A stretch of DNA of 10,182 bases from Setaria digitata. Lineage: Eukaryota > Nematoda > Chromadorea > Rhabditida > Setariidae. This document shows, one piece after another, positions 1-9,030 of the stretch. The DNA is taken from assembly GCA_003640385.1 (NCBI GenBank), contig RCAB01000976.1, forward strand, positions 1-10,182. Reading direction: 5' to 3'. The translations under genes were made by a program, and so were the position numbers. The notes beneath the pieces were generated by a model. It was not told the DNA's origin and searched no databases. It saw only the letters and a list, made by a program, of their open reading frames with translations. Each line of letters opens with the position of its first letter. Position 1 is the stretch's first letter.

Positions 1-3000
1 CGTGATGTTACCACACCTGCTCCCTATAAATATAACAAAATAAAGAAAAAATTTATTTTAAAAGTTTGATTTTATTTGCTTCAATTTTAGGATAAATATT
101 ATTATCAGAAATGATTAGATTTGCTGATACTAAATTATCTAGCTAGTTATGTTATGAGGGTGTCATTGGAGATGAAAAAGCTTACTTCATTAAGATATGG
201 AACAATTTTGCTTTGGCCTTTTTTGGTGGCGGAAAGAATTGCAATGATAGGCTTGCCAAGGCCATCATTCGCAATTGCAGCACCTCGGATAAAGTCAACT
301 TGGCCACCAAAACCAGAAAGAAAGCGATTTCCAACAGAATCAGAAACCACTAAAACATTTATCGATGTATTTTAATAAAATGCCAAAAAAAGAGCAAAAA
401 TTACTTCACTAATTTGAGAATAAAATTAATGAAATTTATTAAAGATATATCTACCGTCGACGATCTTTCCTCTTTTCTTTTTTTTTTTCTTTCAAGAGTT
501 TATTTCAGTGGCTGAGACAAAATGAATACTTACAATTTGATAACCGGGATGATAGTCGAAGTGATAATGAGGTGATAATCGTTCATTATTTATCTTTTAT
601 TAGCAGTTCAATAATAAAGCTCACCCTGTCCAGTTAAATCAATTTCAACAGCCGAATTGATGGCAACCATTTTTGGCATCATTCGTATCGTTGTTGGATC
701 ATTTATCCAGGCCACATCACCAAAGAATACACTTGGATTATCGTTAACAAAATGATACAGCTTATCAGTTCCATATGCAAATGAAGTGACAATCTATTAT
801 CATTAAAGATGAATTAAATGAACATTGTAAATACATACAACATTCCATTCAGATTCATTGATAAATTTCAATATATTTTTGACTTACTTTTCCCGGGAAA
901 ATGGTCTTTTTGGAATTTGTAATTGCATTACAATCAACAAGTTTTAACACTCCATCTGAGAGCATTTCGGTATGAATCCCAAGATCTTTATGATTTGTCA
1001 GCGATGATAATGCTGCATCCGGAATTGCACCAATTCCTGCAGTGATATTATGATATAGTTTTTATTCTTCTTATAATTTCATGATTATTCCCTTTTGTCT
1101 TAAATATTTCAAGCTATTACAACAATTGGTTTTGCTTTAGTCAAATTAAATGTTTGTTTAAATGAAGAAACTATTCTGGTTTAAATTTGTTCTATGCAAA
1201 TTTAAATTTCAAAATATTAACCTGTAACAATCGATCAGTTGTTGTTTATCGGTTTCAAAAAGAAGAAAAAAAAAAGAAAGAAACTTAAATTACTTTTTTA
1301 AAGATCATCATAGCATTTCAACTTACTGAATCACAATAAACTATGAGAGAAAATGAAATTTTGTAGTGAAATTCGATGAATAAACTGACCCATTTGCAGT
1401 GTGGAACCGTTGTCCACAAGATTTTCTGCAATAATTTTACCAATTTTTCGTTCTTCAGGTGTTAGATCGTCATTAGCATGCCGTTGATGTAATGGAAAAT
1501 CCATTTCAATCATAACATCAATATGACTTTGATGAATAACCGAATCACCAAATGTCCGAGGCATACTTTTATTTGATATTGCTGAAAATTAGTAATTCGG
1601 GAGCTTATTACTAATTTATTTGGAAGATATTCAAAAAAAAATATATATATATATTTTAGTAAATTGACTTAATTATAAAGTGTGCAATAGATTTTGAAGC
1701 AAGTATAATGCTAATCATATTTTCTTTTTTTTTTTTTTTTTTTGTTCGACATTCAGTTACAAATTTAATTTAATTAGAAAAAAATTTTTCTTCCAAACAA
1801 TGACTTTTTTCTTTTTCTTTTTCTTTTTTTTTTTTTCAAAGAGAAAAAGAAAAATGAATAAATAAATAACCAATGATATGATCAGCTTGAGTGATAGCAG
1901 CACGGGAAGCATCCACACTTGTACCTAGAGTGCAGTAGCCAAAAGAATCTGGTGGAGAAACCTAAAATGAAATTATCTTCTCCAAAATTATCATATCAGA
2001 GGCGAGATAAATAAATAAATATCAGCACTAATTAGTGTTTTTTTTTTTTTTTTTGAGAATAAACTGATAAACCGGATTACCATTATCAATGCAACGTTCA
2101 ATTTAATTGATCCAGAACGAAAAAGCAAAGGCACTTCATGCAAGAAGACTGAATTGAAATCGGCTACTCCTGTAAAATTTGATCACATTCTAATAGTATG
2201 CTAAATTATGAAATATTTGATTTTTATAGCATTTTGTAAAAGAAATTTTCTTTTTTCTTTAATAACAAACATTATTAAATCATTTTTTTTAACCGATAAA
2301 ATTTTTTTTTTAAATTAATGAAATAAAAATATAAGCTCTTTTTTTTTTCTCATTTTCATCATTAGTTAAAATTTAACTTATCAAAATTACTAACCTTCAT
2401 TAACTGCTTTCCTCAAATTAGCACCAGTAAATAAGGAATTTGATCGGAAACGATCTAAAAAAAAAAAAGAACTAAAAATTTAATTTGTTGGATAAATTTT
2501 TTTTTAACTTTAATTAAAAAAGAAAATAGACAGTAGGAAAAAAGGCCGCTTAGGAGTGGTTAAATTACCTTTGTAGGGTGACGCAGTCCATTTAATTGGT
2601 CCTTCCAGGTGTAAATGATGTAATGTCAACTTTTTCAAATCATTTGCTTCCGCAAATTCACACAAACCGTCCAATAATGGTGTCGGTGTTGCAGCCATTC
2701 CATGCACAAATATATTATCACCTAAATCAATTAGTATTCGTAACGATGATCATTTGGATTAGTTTTAGATAAGCATTGATCAACAACAACTAACCAACCA
2801 TAGAAAATTGGAAAATTGAGGAAAAAAAAAAATTTTTTGTAAAATGAGAAAATTTTGTTGTAAGCAACAAAAATACAAATAAATAACAACAGAAATAAAA
2901 GAAAAAACAATTCTACAATAATGCCAATTTTATTTTTCAAAAATTATTTCATATTTAGGTGAAAAAAAAAGTGACAAAAATCAATTAAAATATTTTTTTG

Positions 3001-3580
3001 TAATAATGTTATCATAAATTTTATCAAATAATTAGTATTTCGTATACTGTAAAGTGAAAATGACTAAAAATTTAATCATGTTACAAAGTAATACCATTTA
3101 AAGCTTATCAGTGATAAGCTTCAGCAGACTATCGTAACATGTTTAAGTATTCCATTAACTGATAAATTCTGCATAATATTTGAAGAAAAAAAAAAATGAC
3201 GAATGTACCAAATTATTTTGATTGATTAATTATGCGATATAATTCCAGTTAATTTTAAAAAATAATTCTATGTAAAAGAAAAAAAAAAAAAAAAAACGAA
3301 AACGAATAGTATATTACGAGCGATTTTTAATTGATTAATTTGCTAAACAATATCATTTAATTAACGAATATAATTTAGCTCTAAAAAAAGCAAGAAAAAG
3401 CTTACCAGATTTAATCTTATTAAAAGCATCAGTGATATTTGCAACAATTTTTGTCGTCTTTCCAGCAATTGGATAGCCACATTCATGACTTTCAAACGAG
3501 CCAGGTATCCGTCGTGATAAAGTTGCATTTGTGTGAAATGTCCGTGATGAGACTGGCACAAAACGTGATAACAAATTCAT
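1..3580 (-). CDS. Acetyl-CoA hydrolase / 4-hydroxybutyrate-type CoA-transferase, ten exons, 3' end cut off
   Basis: Predicted mitochondrial enzyme that moves or hydrolyses the CoA of short acyl-CoAs (acetyl, succinyl or 4-hydroxybutyryl). Exons on the minus strand, in order: 3406-3580, 2569-2721, 2395-2454, 2081-2169, 1871-1961, 1390-1581, 888-1036, 625-793, 186-349 and 1-23 (partial). All nine introns have GT..AG ends and the phases agree, giving about 421 residues; relatives have roughly 440-480, so about 50 are lost off the left edge. Family signatures in order: NIFVHGMAATPTPLL (from residue 61), FRSNSLFTGANLRKAVNEG (112-130), PPDSFGYCTLGTSVDAS, GIGAIPDAALSSLTNHKDLG (254-273) then IHTEMLSDG with the likely catalytic Glu277, AINSAVEIDLTGQ, and GFGGQVDFIRGA (372-383). 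It resembles C. elegans acer-1 (C44B7.10). Yeast Ach1, of the same family, acts mainly as a succinyl-CoA:acetate CoA-transferase, so hydrolase versus transferase is unresolved. The ATG at 3580 is the only in-frame ATG near the start; the reading frame upstream offers only TTG. Confidence 0.93.
186..349 (-). other. Exon 9 of the CoA-transferase gene, C-terminal domain with glycine-rich loop
   Basis: Encodes residues 360-414 (Val360 is split between exons 8 and 9). It begins VVSDSVGNRFLSGFGGQVDF, followed by IRGAAIANDGLGKPIIAI, and ends KIVPYLNE. The SGFGGQVDFIRGA stretch is the most conserved part of the C-terminal half of the acetyl-CoA hydrolase family and lines the active site. The exon leaves in phase 0 at a GTAAGC donor and joins exon 10 (1-23), which reads GAGVVTS followed by CG. 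The first CG is probably an Arg codon, as in the family's VVTSRAHVH segment. Confidence 0.88.
888..1036 (-). other. Exon 7 of the CoA-transferase gene, carrying the active site
   Basis: Encodes residues 254-303. It contains GIGAIPDAALSSLTNHKDLG followed by IHTEMLSDGVLKLVD. In family I CoA-transferases of the 4-hydroxybutyrate type, the Glu of the H-[ST]-E-M segment attacks the acyl-CoA to form a glutamyl-CoA thioester. Here that residue is Glu277, about 39 positions later than Glu238 of the bacterial enzyme, which fits the added presequence. The catalytic residue is intact, which argues against a pseudogene. Acceptor CTGCAG, donor GTAAGT, exit phase 0. Confidence 0.88.
1725..1836. repeat. Poly-T and CTTTTT-type low-complexity tract in intron 5
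   Basis: A run of 19 T (1725-1743) is followed, after some AT-rich sequence, by several CTTTTT units and another T run (about 1804-1836). On the transcribed strand of the CoA-transferase gene these are A-rich, so they are not splice polypyrimidine tracts. Shorter runs of the same kind occur in the other introns, for example 2038-2054 (T) and 3279-3296 (A). They look like slippage-driven sequence. Confidence 0.75.
3077..3141. repeat. Nested inverted repeats in intron 1
   Basis: A perfect palindrome with 10-bp arms AAGCTTATCA / TGATAAGCTT around a single central G lies at 3101-3121. It is enclosed by a second perfect 8-bp inverted pair, CATGTTAC at 3077-3084 and GTAACATG at 3134-3141. The stretches between inner and outer arms (16 and 12 nt) do not pair well. 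The inner palindrome also forms two back-to-back TGATAA motifs. It could be a paired transcription-factor site, a small decayed transposon end pair, or a cruciform-prone element. Confidence 0.7.
3406..3580 (-). other. Exon 1 of the CoA-transferase gene, with probable mitochondrial presequence
   Basis: Encodes residues 1-58 plus the first base of Gly59. Residues 1-29 (MNLLSRFVPVSSRTFHTNAT, then LSRRIPGSF) carry Arg at 6, 13, 23 and 24, many Ser/Thr, and no acidic residue before Glu30. This is the usual composition of a cleavable mitochondrial matrix-targeting sequence; the RTF at 13-15 resembles an R-3-type cleavage site. The mature enzyme probably begins before TTKIVANITDAFNKIKSGDN, which spans the exon 1/2 junction. 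The donor is GTAAGC. No clear TTTTCAG-type trans-splice acceptor is seen within about 60 nt upstream of the ATG, so how the 5' end of the mRNA is made is not shown. Confidence 0.85.
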
Positions 3581-4200
3581 TCCTTTAAATTTTTGCAATC
3601 AAAATTCTTGTCACTTTTTGAAATTCTTATCACAATATGAATTGATTGAGATTTTAAGTGAGTGATTGAGTTGAAGATGAGACGATACGTTTGCTAATGA
3701 GGAACATGGAAGAAGTCTTTTGGAATAGTTTAATCAAAAACATTGATTTAATTTAATTTAATTTATTTCGAGTAGAACCATACTCAGGATCAATTTTTTT
3801 TTTAACATATTAGCAAAAATTCTCTCTCAAAATCCAATGGCATTATCACTAAATCAATTAGCTGTAGATTCAAATAATTTCAGTCATTTCATGCATTCAA
3901 ATGGAATTATATCGAAAAGTTTAGAAACAGTAATTTTTATAGAAAAAATTTCATCCAAAATAGAAATAAAACGTGCTACAGAAAAACACATTAACAATTG
4001 CTTTTTTCTTTTCAGCAATTTTTAAATAATTTTGAACAGTGATAATTTATTCGTATCAATTTTATCGCAGTGATAATTTAATCATCATACTTCGCGCTCA
4101 AGCATCATTTATTCATCAGTTATCATTTATCGATAATTCTATTAGACCGAGATAATCTGCATCACTCTCACTAAACGAAGTATGAAATTAACATTCCTAC
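3581..4200. other. 5' flank of the CoA-transferase gene; GATA-motif cluster
   Basis: No recognisable gene. The nearest 250 nt upstream of the CoA-transferase start show no clear TATA-plus-initiator arrangement that stands out from the AT-rich background. Between about 4038 and 4160 there are several GATA cores: CAGTGATAAT twice, then GTTATCATTTATCGATAAT and GAGATAAT. The cluster overlaps a 10-bp inverted pair, TCATACTTCG (4085-4094) and CGAAGTATGA (4176-4185). This could be a distal promoter or enhancer for the minus-strand gene. That role is inferred from motif density only. Confidence 0.35.
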
Positions 4201-5890
4201 TACTTTCATTCATCTTCCATTTCTACCACCTATTTACATTAAATAATGAATAGAATACTGCCACAGATCCAAACTGAACAGTTTTTTTTTTCCATAATTT
4301 TTGCTTGTAACATTTTATAAGCCTAAAATTTAATAAAATCAAAATATTTTAGCTATCATTAAATGTTAAGCAAAAATAGGATAACACTATCGTTTTGTGA
4401 TATGTAAAATGATAAGATAACTTAGAGCCAAAATATAAGAGAATAAAATGGATGCATCAATGCAGCAATACATTTGCATTATTGTAAAAGTATAAGGCGG
4501 AAAACACACACACAAATAGAAAAGAATGACAAAAGATGTTAGCAGAATGATAAGGATACATTCAGAAAAAGTATGATAAAATATTCATATTCATTCTATT
4601 CCTTCTGAATGATAATGAGCAAATAGCATGAATAGGATCAAATCAAAATGAACTAAATGAAAAATGTTCACTGATAACAAATCCCATCGATTGCATTGCT
4701 GAAAGTTTGAGGAATTTTTCCAGAAGATTAACCAATAAATGATAAATGTCTAAAAAGAGTTAGTCTATATTGCAGCTGAAAGGTGGAATCTGTTTGTTTA
4801 ACAAATGATGATACAGCAGTAGTATTATCGTTCGGAACATTCAAGCGATCAATATTTCACAAAAATAAAACTGATCAAATTTGTTTCCTACTTTTCTTTT
4901 CTTTTGTTTTTTCTTTTTTGTTTCCTTTTTTTTTTCGAACGAAATTTGATTAATTAGATATTTGAATTTCACAAATGAAATCGTTAAAATGCATGAAATA
5001 ATGCAGTAAATTTGAAATAGAAATGTATGTTAATTTTAAAATTTTCTACACCATTGCTCATTCTTTATTTGAATGAATTTTTATCAAAATAAATTTCAAA
5101 CTTCAGATGAAATATCCACTAAACTATTGTATCAGTAAAAGAGTGAATGAATTAATTAATTTATTGATTAATTGATGGGTATGGTATGGTAATCTTGGAA
5201 TGAATATAATAATTAATAATAGCTTCATTTGTGAAGATGATATGTAAACTGTCACTAAAAGTTGATAAAAAGTCATCGAGAAAAAAATTTTTCACCTATG
5301 GACTGCATTATGGATACATTATATGACGAACACAATGCTAGCACTAATTTATTAAGTCACATTAATTAATCGATAAAAAGTTTAATTAGTTGATAAAAAG
5401 AATGACTAAATTAATTTATTTGGCTAGTTATAACTGTGAAATAAAGCACTTCCTTCCGAATTATTCAAAAAGTAAACAAACGGCCCCGCATAAGTAAATG
5501 CAACATTGATATTGTGGCGCTATCAAAAGTTATCATTTTATCAGTGAACCAATCATTTAATCAATATTTCTTTTCTTCATTTATCATTCAAACGTGTATG
5601 CAACGCTCTTCACGTGAACGAACATTCACACATTGAATGAATGCTTTTTTTTCCTCTCTCTTCATACAAACGTTTTCATTTCTATGATTTTTTTTTTTCA
5701 CGTAAACAAGTAATTTTTGTCTTAATTTTAAATTAAATTTTTATCCTTTAATGGAATGAAAGGTTTAAAAATTCATTTTAGGAGAAAAAAAAATCGTCTA
5801 CTTAGTTCAACATTTTACTCAGTCAGAACAAATTTGAGGTTTTCTAACATCTAGAGCAACAAATCACAAAATAGATTTTTTTTTTTTGTT
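4201..5890. other. Intergenic AT-rich DNA with no supported gene
   Basis: Stop codons occur often in all frames and no family motif is recognisable. What can be seen: a short (CA)n at about 4505-4514, a pyrimidine-rich stretch near 4890-4935, a GGTATGGTATGGTAA repeat near 5177-5191, three copies of GATAAAAAG at 5264, 5372 and 5392, and scattered TGATAA/TTATCA words. A slightly richer patch around 4780-4860 has an open minus-strand frame of 42 codons but no start or matching splice sites. Confidence 0.6.
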
Positions 5891-5898
5891 AAATGCTA

Positions 5899-5962
5899 AA
5901 TAACATAGTTCAAAACGCTGAATAGTATAGTTTAAAATTCAATAGCATAGTTTAGAACTATC
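5899..5962 (+). repeat. Three-copy tandem repeat, unit 20-22 bp
   Basis: Three adjacent units start AATAACATAGTTCAAAAC (5899), AATAGTATAGTTTAAAATTC (5921) and AATAGCATAGTTTAGAAC (5941). The shared core is AATAnnATAGTTnAnAA. The units differ at several bases and by up to 2 nt in length, so the array is old or diverged. No coding role is likely. Confidence 0.75.
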
Positions 5963-6470
5963 AAAATGCCAGTAATTTATTGGAAAACGATTAAAATTAT
6001 TATTTTAATTTTCTATTAAAAATTGGAAATTTTCTTTTATTTGAACTATTATTAAATATTAAAACTAACTAATATAATAGATCCATTTAAAAAAGAAAAA
6101 AAAAAAAAGCATTTAAGCATTCATTGTTAGTGTCATTTCGAGAAAAACTTTTTTATTTTTCTAACCTTTCATCTTCTTAATTCTATGTACTTTTCCTTTC
6201 TTGCAACAAATCTAAACCGCAAAAAATATATAACTATGCTCGAATTAATACAAAAATTCATTCATGGCACTTTTCCTTCATTCTTCTTTAAACAGAAGCA
6301 ACCAATTGAATTTTTGCTAATTTATCACCGATCGTCTCGAAATACTGGAAGATTTAGAAACAATTTCTACTTAATAAAACATTCGAACATTTGATTAAAG
6401 GTTCAAAAAGTAATTTGAAAAAAGACATGAAAATTTTCTTAATCATTTAGTTTAGTTTGATTATTATCAC

Positions 6471-6501
<31 letters not shown>

Positions 6502-6840
6502 TAAACTGATCTGTAAATTTAAATTTACAAAAATCTGAGGTTACAAAAAGGCAAAATTTAGAATGATCCAAATGGTTCAAAATTACACCGTAATTAAAAG
6601 ATTGTCCAAGTGACAGATGAAGCTCATTTAAAATTAATTAAATAAGCAAAACTAAACTATGAAAAGTAAGATGTATTATTCATCAAACTATACATATATA
6701 CAACTTATCATTATGATAATTGTTTTACATGTCAAGAAGTATAAAATTAGAAGAGGAATGAGAAATTTTAACAAATCAATTGAAATTCTTGAAAATAGAT
6801 CGCAATTCCATAACTCATAAAGTTATAAACTTTTATCACC
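5963..6840. other. Intergenic AT-rich DNA with poly-A tract and palindrome
   Basis: No gene supported. A run of 26 A occupies 6476-6501, and 10 nt later there is a perfect 18-nt palindrome, TGTAAATTTAAATTTACA (6512-6529). A paired GATA palindrome TTATCA-TTA-TGATAA lies at 6705-6719. An open frame at 6185-6394 on the plus strand has the composition expected of chance AT-rich sequence. Confidence 0.6.
6476..6501 (+). repeat. Poly-A tract of 26
   Basis: The longest homopolymer in the window. It could be the tail of an old retroposed copy inserted in plus orientation, but nothing recognisable lies upstream and no obvious target-site duplication brackets it. Simple slippage is equally good as an explanation. 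Confidence 0.85.
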
Positions 6841-7800
6841 AATATATAGTGATATTTTAAAATCAATTTATCATTATATGATAACATTCAGATGTTTTAG
6901 CACTTTATAATAATATATTCAGGGAAATTATAATGATATAATTATCAGCAGTTCAATTAACTTTATTCAGTATAGTATTGAAGCAAATTTTACACATCAC
7001 AAAATTATTTTAACTTATCAGTTATGATCTAGTGAACTAATCAATTTGTTCATTTGGAAGTAAAGCAAACATTATTTAATACTCTTTTGTTAAATTAATC
7101 TTATCAAACTCTAAGGTTATTTACCTTAAGGTTAATATTGCTAATATAATATGCCGAAGATAATTAGTGATAAGTAATATGAATTAAGAATGAAATCTGG
7201 ATCATAGTTACTTCACTGCTATATAACATTACAAACAAATTAATTATAATATTAATTTGTGATCAATTTAACATTGCATCATAATATTTTGAGGTTATTT
7301 AGTATTCACTCCTGTCTTGCGCTTCATTTATCGTCAAGTGATGTCATTCAGAAATTTAATTAGCACTTCCTTCAAGTTAATTTACCATTATTATTTCAAT
7401 TAGAGGCTAAATTAGCATTATTTAGCACAAAGTTTCAGATTTAGCTAAATGTTATATGATACCATTCAGAAGTAAAATGGATACTTTATAACATTATGTT
7501 GAATTTAATTAAATCGCTATGTGAAGGTCAAGTTAACATTAAATAATCATTTTGAAGTTCGATTAACATTAAAATTGCAATATTACTTATTTAAATGATA
7601 TAATTTAGAGATAAAATTAACATCGTGCAATATTATCTTTAGGTCCAAATTAACATTGCTTGATATCAATTATCAATTAACATTTAACACTATTTGATAA
7701 GTTTCAGAAATTAAATAACAGCAAATACTATTATTTGCATTATGCGATATTAATTTGAGATTAAATTGATACTCAATCTAATATAATAATTAATTATTTT
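6840..7800. repeat. Degenerate tandem-like repeat block, AATTAACATT family
   Basis: Words of the form AATTAACATT / AATTAGCATT recur through the block. In the clearest part they sit near 7535, 7565, 7619, 7652, 7679 and 7717, so spacing is 27-54 nt. They are often preceded by a GAGGT-like or GAAGT-like word (TTTGAGG, TTTGAAG, TTAGAGG, TTTAGG) and followed by a GATAT or CAATATT word. An approximate unit is TTnGAGGTnnAATTAACATTnn then TGATATnATT. It is too diverged for an exact period by eye. No reading frame crosses it. It is probably an old, decayed minisatellite or satellite fragment. Confidence 0.55.
7235..7260. repeat. Inverted repeat, 10-bp arms
   Basis: ACAAATTAAT (7235-7244) and ATTAATTTGT (7251-7260) are perfect reverse complements separated by TATAAT. 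The hairpin is AT-only apart from one pair, so it would be weak. It sits inside the degenerate repeat block. Confidence 0.75.
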
Positions 7801-8181
7801 ACGGATAGTTTATAGCGAAAATTTCAATTTTAAAGTATTATTTACAACTGATCGATCAAATTCGACTCGATTAATTCGTCCTCTTTCATCTGATTCTTAA
7901 CAATAATTATGATTATATCAAGTATTTTTCTTTTAAAGCATAAAGGTACATTTTATTTTTATCAACTTGAGACAAAAAAAGTACTTTCAAAATAATTCAT
8001 TTAAATTATATGCTTTTATTAGAATGCTATTTATCAACAAAGGACATAGTAGATTCTATAGAAATCGTGAAATATGCAAGCCTGGCTTAATTAATTCAAA
8101 TTTCATAATAAAAAATAATTAGTTATTGATAAACAAGAAGCAATGAAACTTTTTTCATTAAAAATGCAATATTATAGTTTG

Positions 8182-8226
8182 TAAACTAATTTAGCGATTT
8201 TTTTTTTTTTTTTTTAAACTAATTTA
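8182..8226. repeat. 12-bp direct repeat bracketing a T18 run
   Basis: TAAACTAATTTA occurs at 8182-8193 and again at 8215-8226. Between the copies there is only GCGA followed by the T run (8198-8215, whose last T is shared with the second copy). The layout matches a target-site duplication around a tail-only retro-insertion on the minus strand. Local slippage or microhomology repair could also produce it. Confidence 0.7.
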
Positions 8227-8300
8227 ACAAACCTAGGATGTTTGTAAAAATTCTTAAGATAAATGAATGTATATTTGATGTACTTGAATAGAATTGCTGC

Positions 8301-8336
8301 TATCTCGTCCAGTGATAAAACTGATAATCATTATCA
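8301..8336. promoter_or_regulatory. Cluster of GATA cores
   Basis: Within 36 nt there are TATC, AGTGATAA, ACTGATAA and TTATCA; the last two form TGATAA-TCA-TTATCA (8322-8336). ACTGATAA is the extended site preferred by nematode intestinal GATA factors such as ELT-2. The cluster lies about 1.3 kb upstream of the aquaporin start. An enhancer role is inferred, not shown. Confidence 0.35.
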
Positions 8337-9010
8337 ATGATCACATCTCCGGAAACTGAATATGTTACATTTAAGATCGGAAAGACCGAGAATGATTCCT
8401 TGATTGTGTTTCAGTAAATATCATTGTCAGGCATTTTACACTGCTTCACATTTTAATTACTTTATATAACTCAAAGGAGCAGGACAAATTAATACAATTA
8501 GTGAACTGGAAATAGTCTTAGTATGAAATTAATTGTAAAATTATGCAGCAATGAAAGCTTGATAAGACTTTAATAATCAATTATTGAATTCAGCATCATA
8601 ATTTTCCTGCTTTTAGGGGAGAGGGGAAAGATGAGAAAATGTATTCTTTTAAGAAATGAAAATCAATTCCATTCATAAAATTAATAGCATAAATCTTTTT
8701 GAGGATGGCAAAGATAACACTATTTTTAATGATTATCAGTTACGGATAAAAAGCAATGCTTAGTCAAATAAAGTCAATGGATAACACCTGGTGGGCTCTT
8801 TACATTCTGATAGTTGACTGGTCTATTCTTGAAGATTTATTTAATAAATTCAAGTCTATTCTTGAAGAAAGCAAATAACAATTAAAGCTAGAAGACTATG
8901 CAGATCCCTTGAGATCATATCAAGATTATCTTCATAATAGATGAGAGCTTATCATTGTAATTAGCAACTCTTCATCAATTCAATTAATTTGCTGAAACAA
9001 GTAATAGCTG

Positions 9011-9030
9011 TATATATATATATATATATA
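9011..9030. repeat. (TA)10 microsatellite
   Basis: Ten uninterrupted TA units followed by a T-rich stretch. Likely to vary in length between individuals. A shorter (AT)7 is at 1641-1654 in intron 5 of the CoA-transferase gene. Confidence 0.9.

Noticed and set aside
121..375. Plus-strand 84-codon frame
   Set aside because: Antisense shadow of exon 9 (GFGGQVDFIRGA) of the minus-strand gene.
2731..2940. Minus-strand frame with hydrophobic LLFLLLFICIFVAY stretch, possibly a small membrane protein
   Set aside because: It lies wholly within intron 1 of the CoA-transferase gene, comes from T-rich low-complexity sequence, and has no ribosome or splice context.
3077..3141. Intronic hairpin as a microRNA precursor
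   Set aside because: The inner arms leave only a 1-3 nt loop and the inner and outer stems are separated by unpaired 12-16 nt sides, unlike a miRNA precursor stem of about 22 bp.
3361..3561. Alternative minus-strand frame overlapping exon 1
   Set aside because: Shadow of the CoA-transferase exon in another frame; exon 1 joins exon 2 in phase with family-matching sequence.
4728..4856. Minus-strand open stretch of 42 codons with fairly balanced composition (e.g. NIDRLNVPNDNTTAVSSFVK)
   Set aside because: No start codon, no acceptor that keeps the frame open at its 5' side, and no known motif. Length is within chance for this sequence.
6185..6394. Plus-strand open frame of 69 codons followed by a poly-A run 80 nt later, possibly a processed pseudogene
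   Set aside because: No family is recognisable, residue composition is what AT-rich chance sequence gives (many F, K, N, I), and no target-site duplication is seen around it and the A26 tract.
6840..7800. CRISPR-like array
   Set aside because: The repeat words are too diverged and irregularly spaced, there are no unique spacers of constant length, and the context is a eukaryotic nuclear genome.
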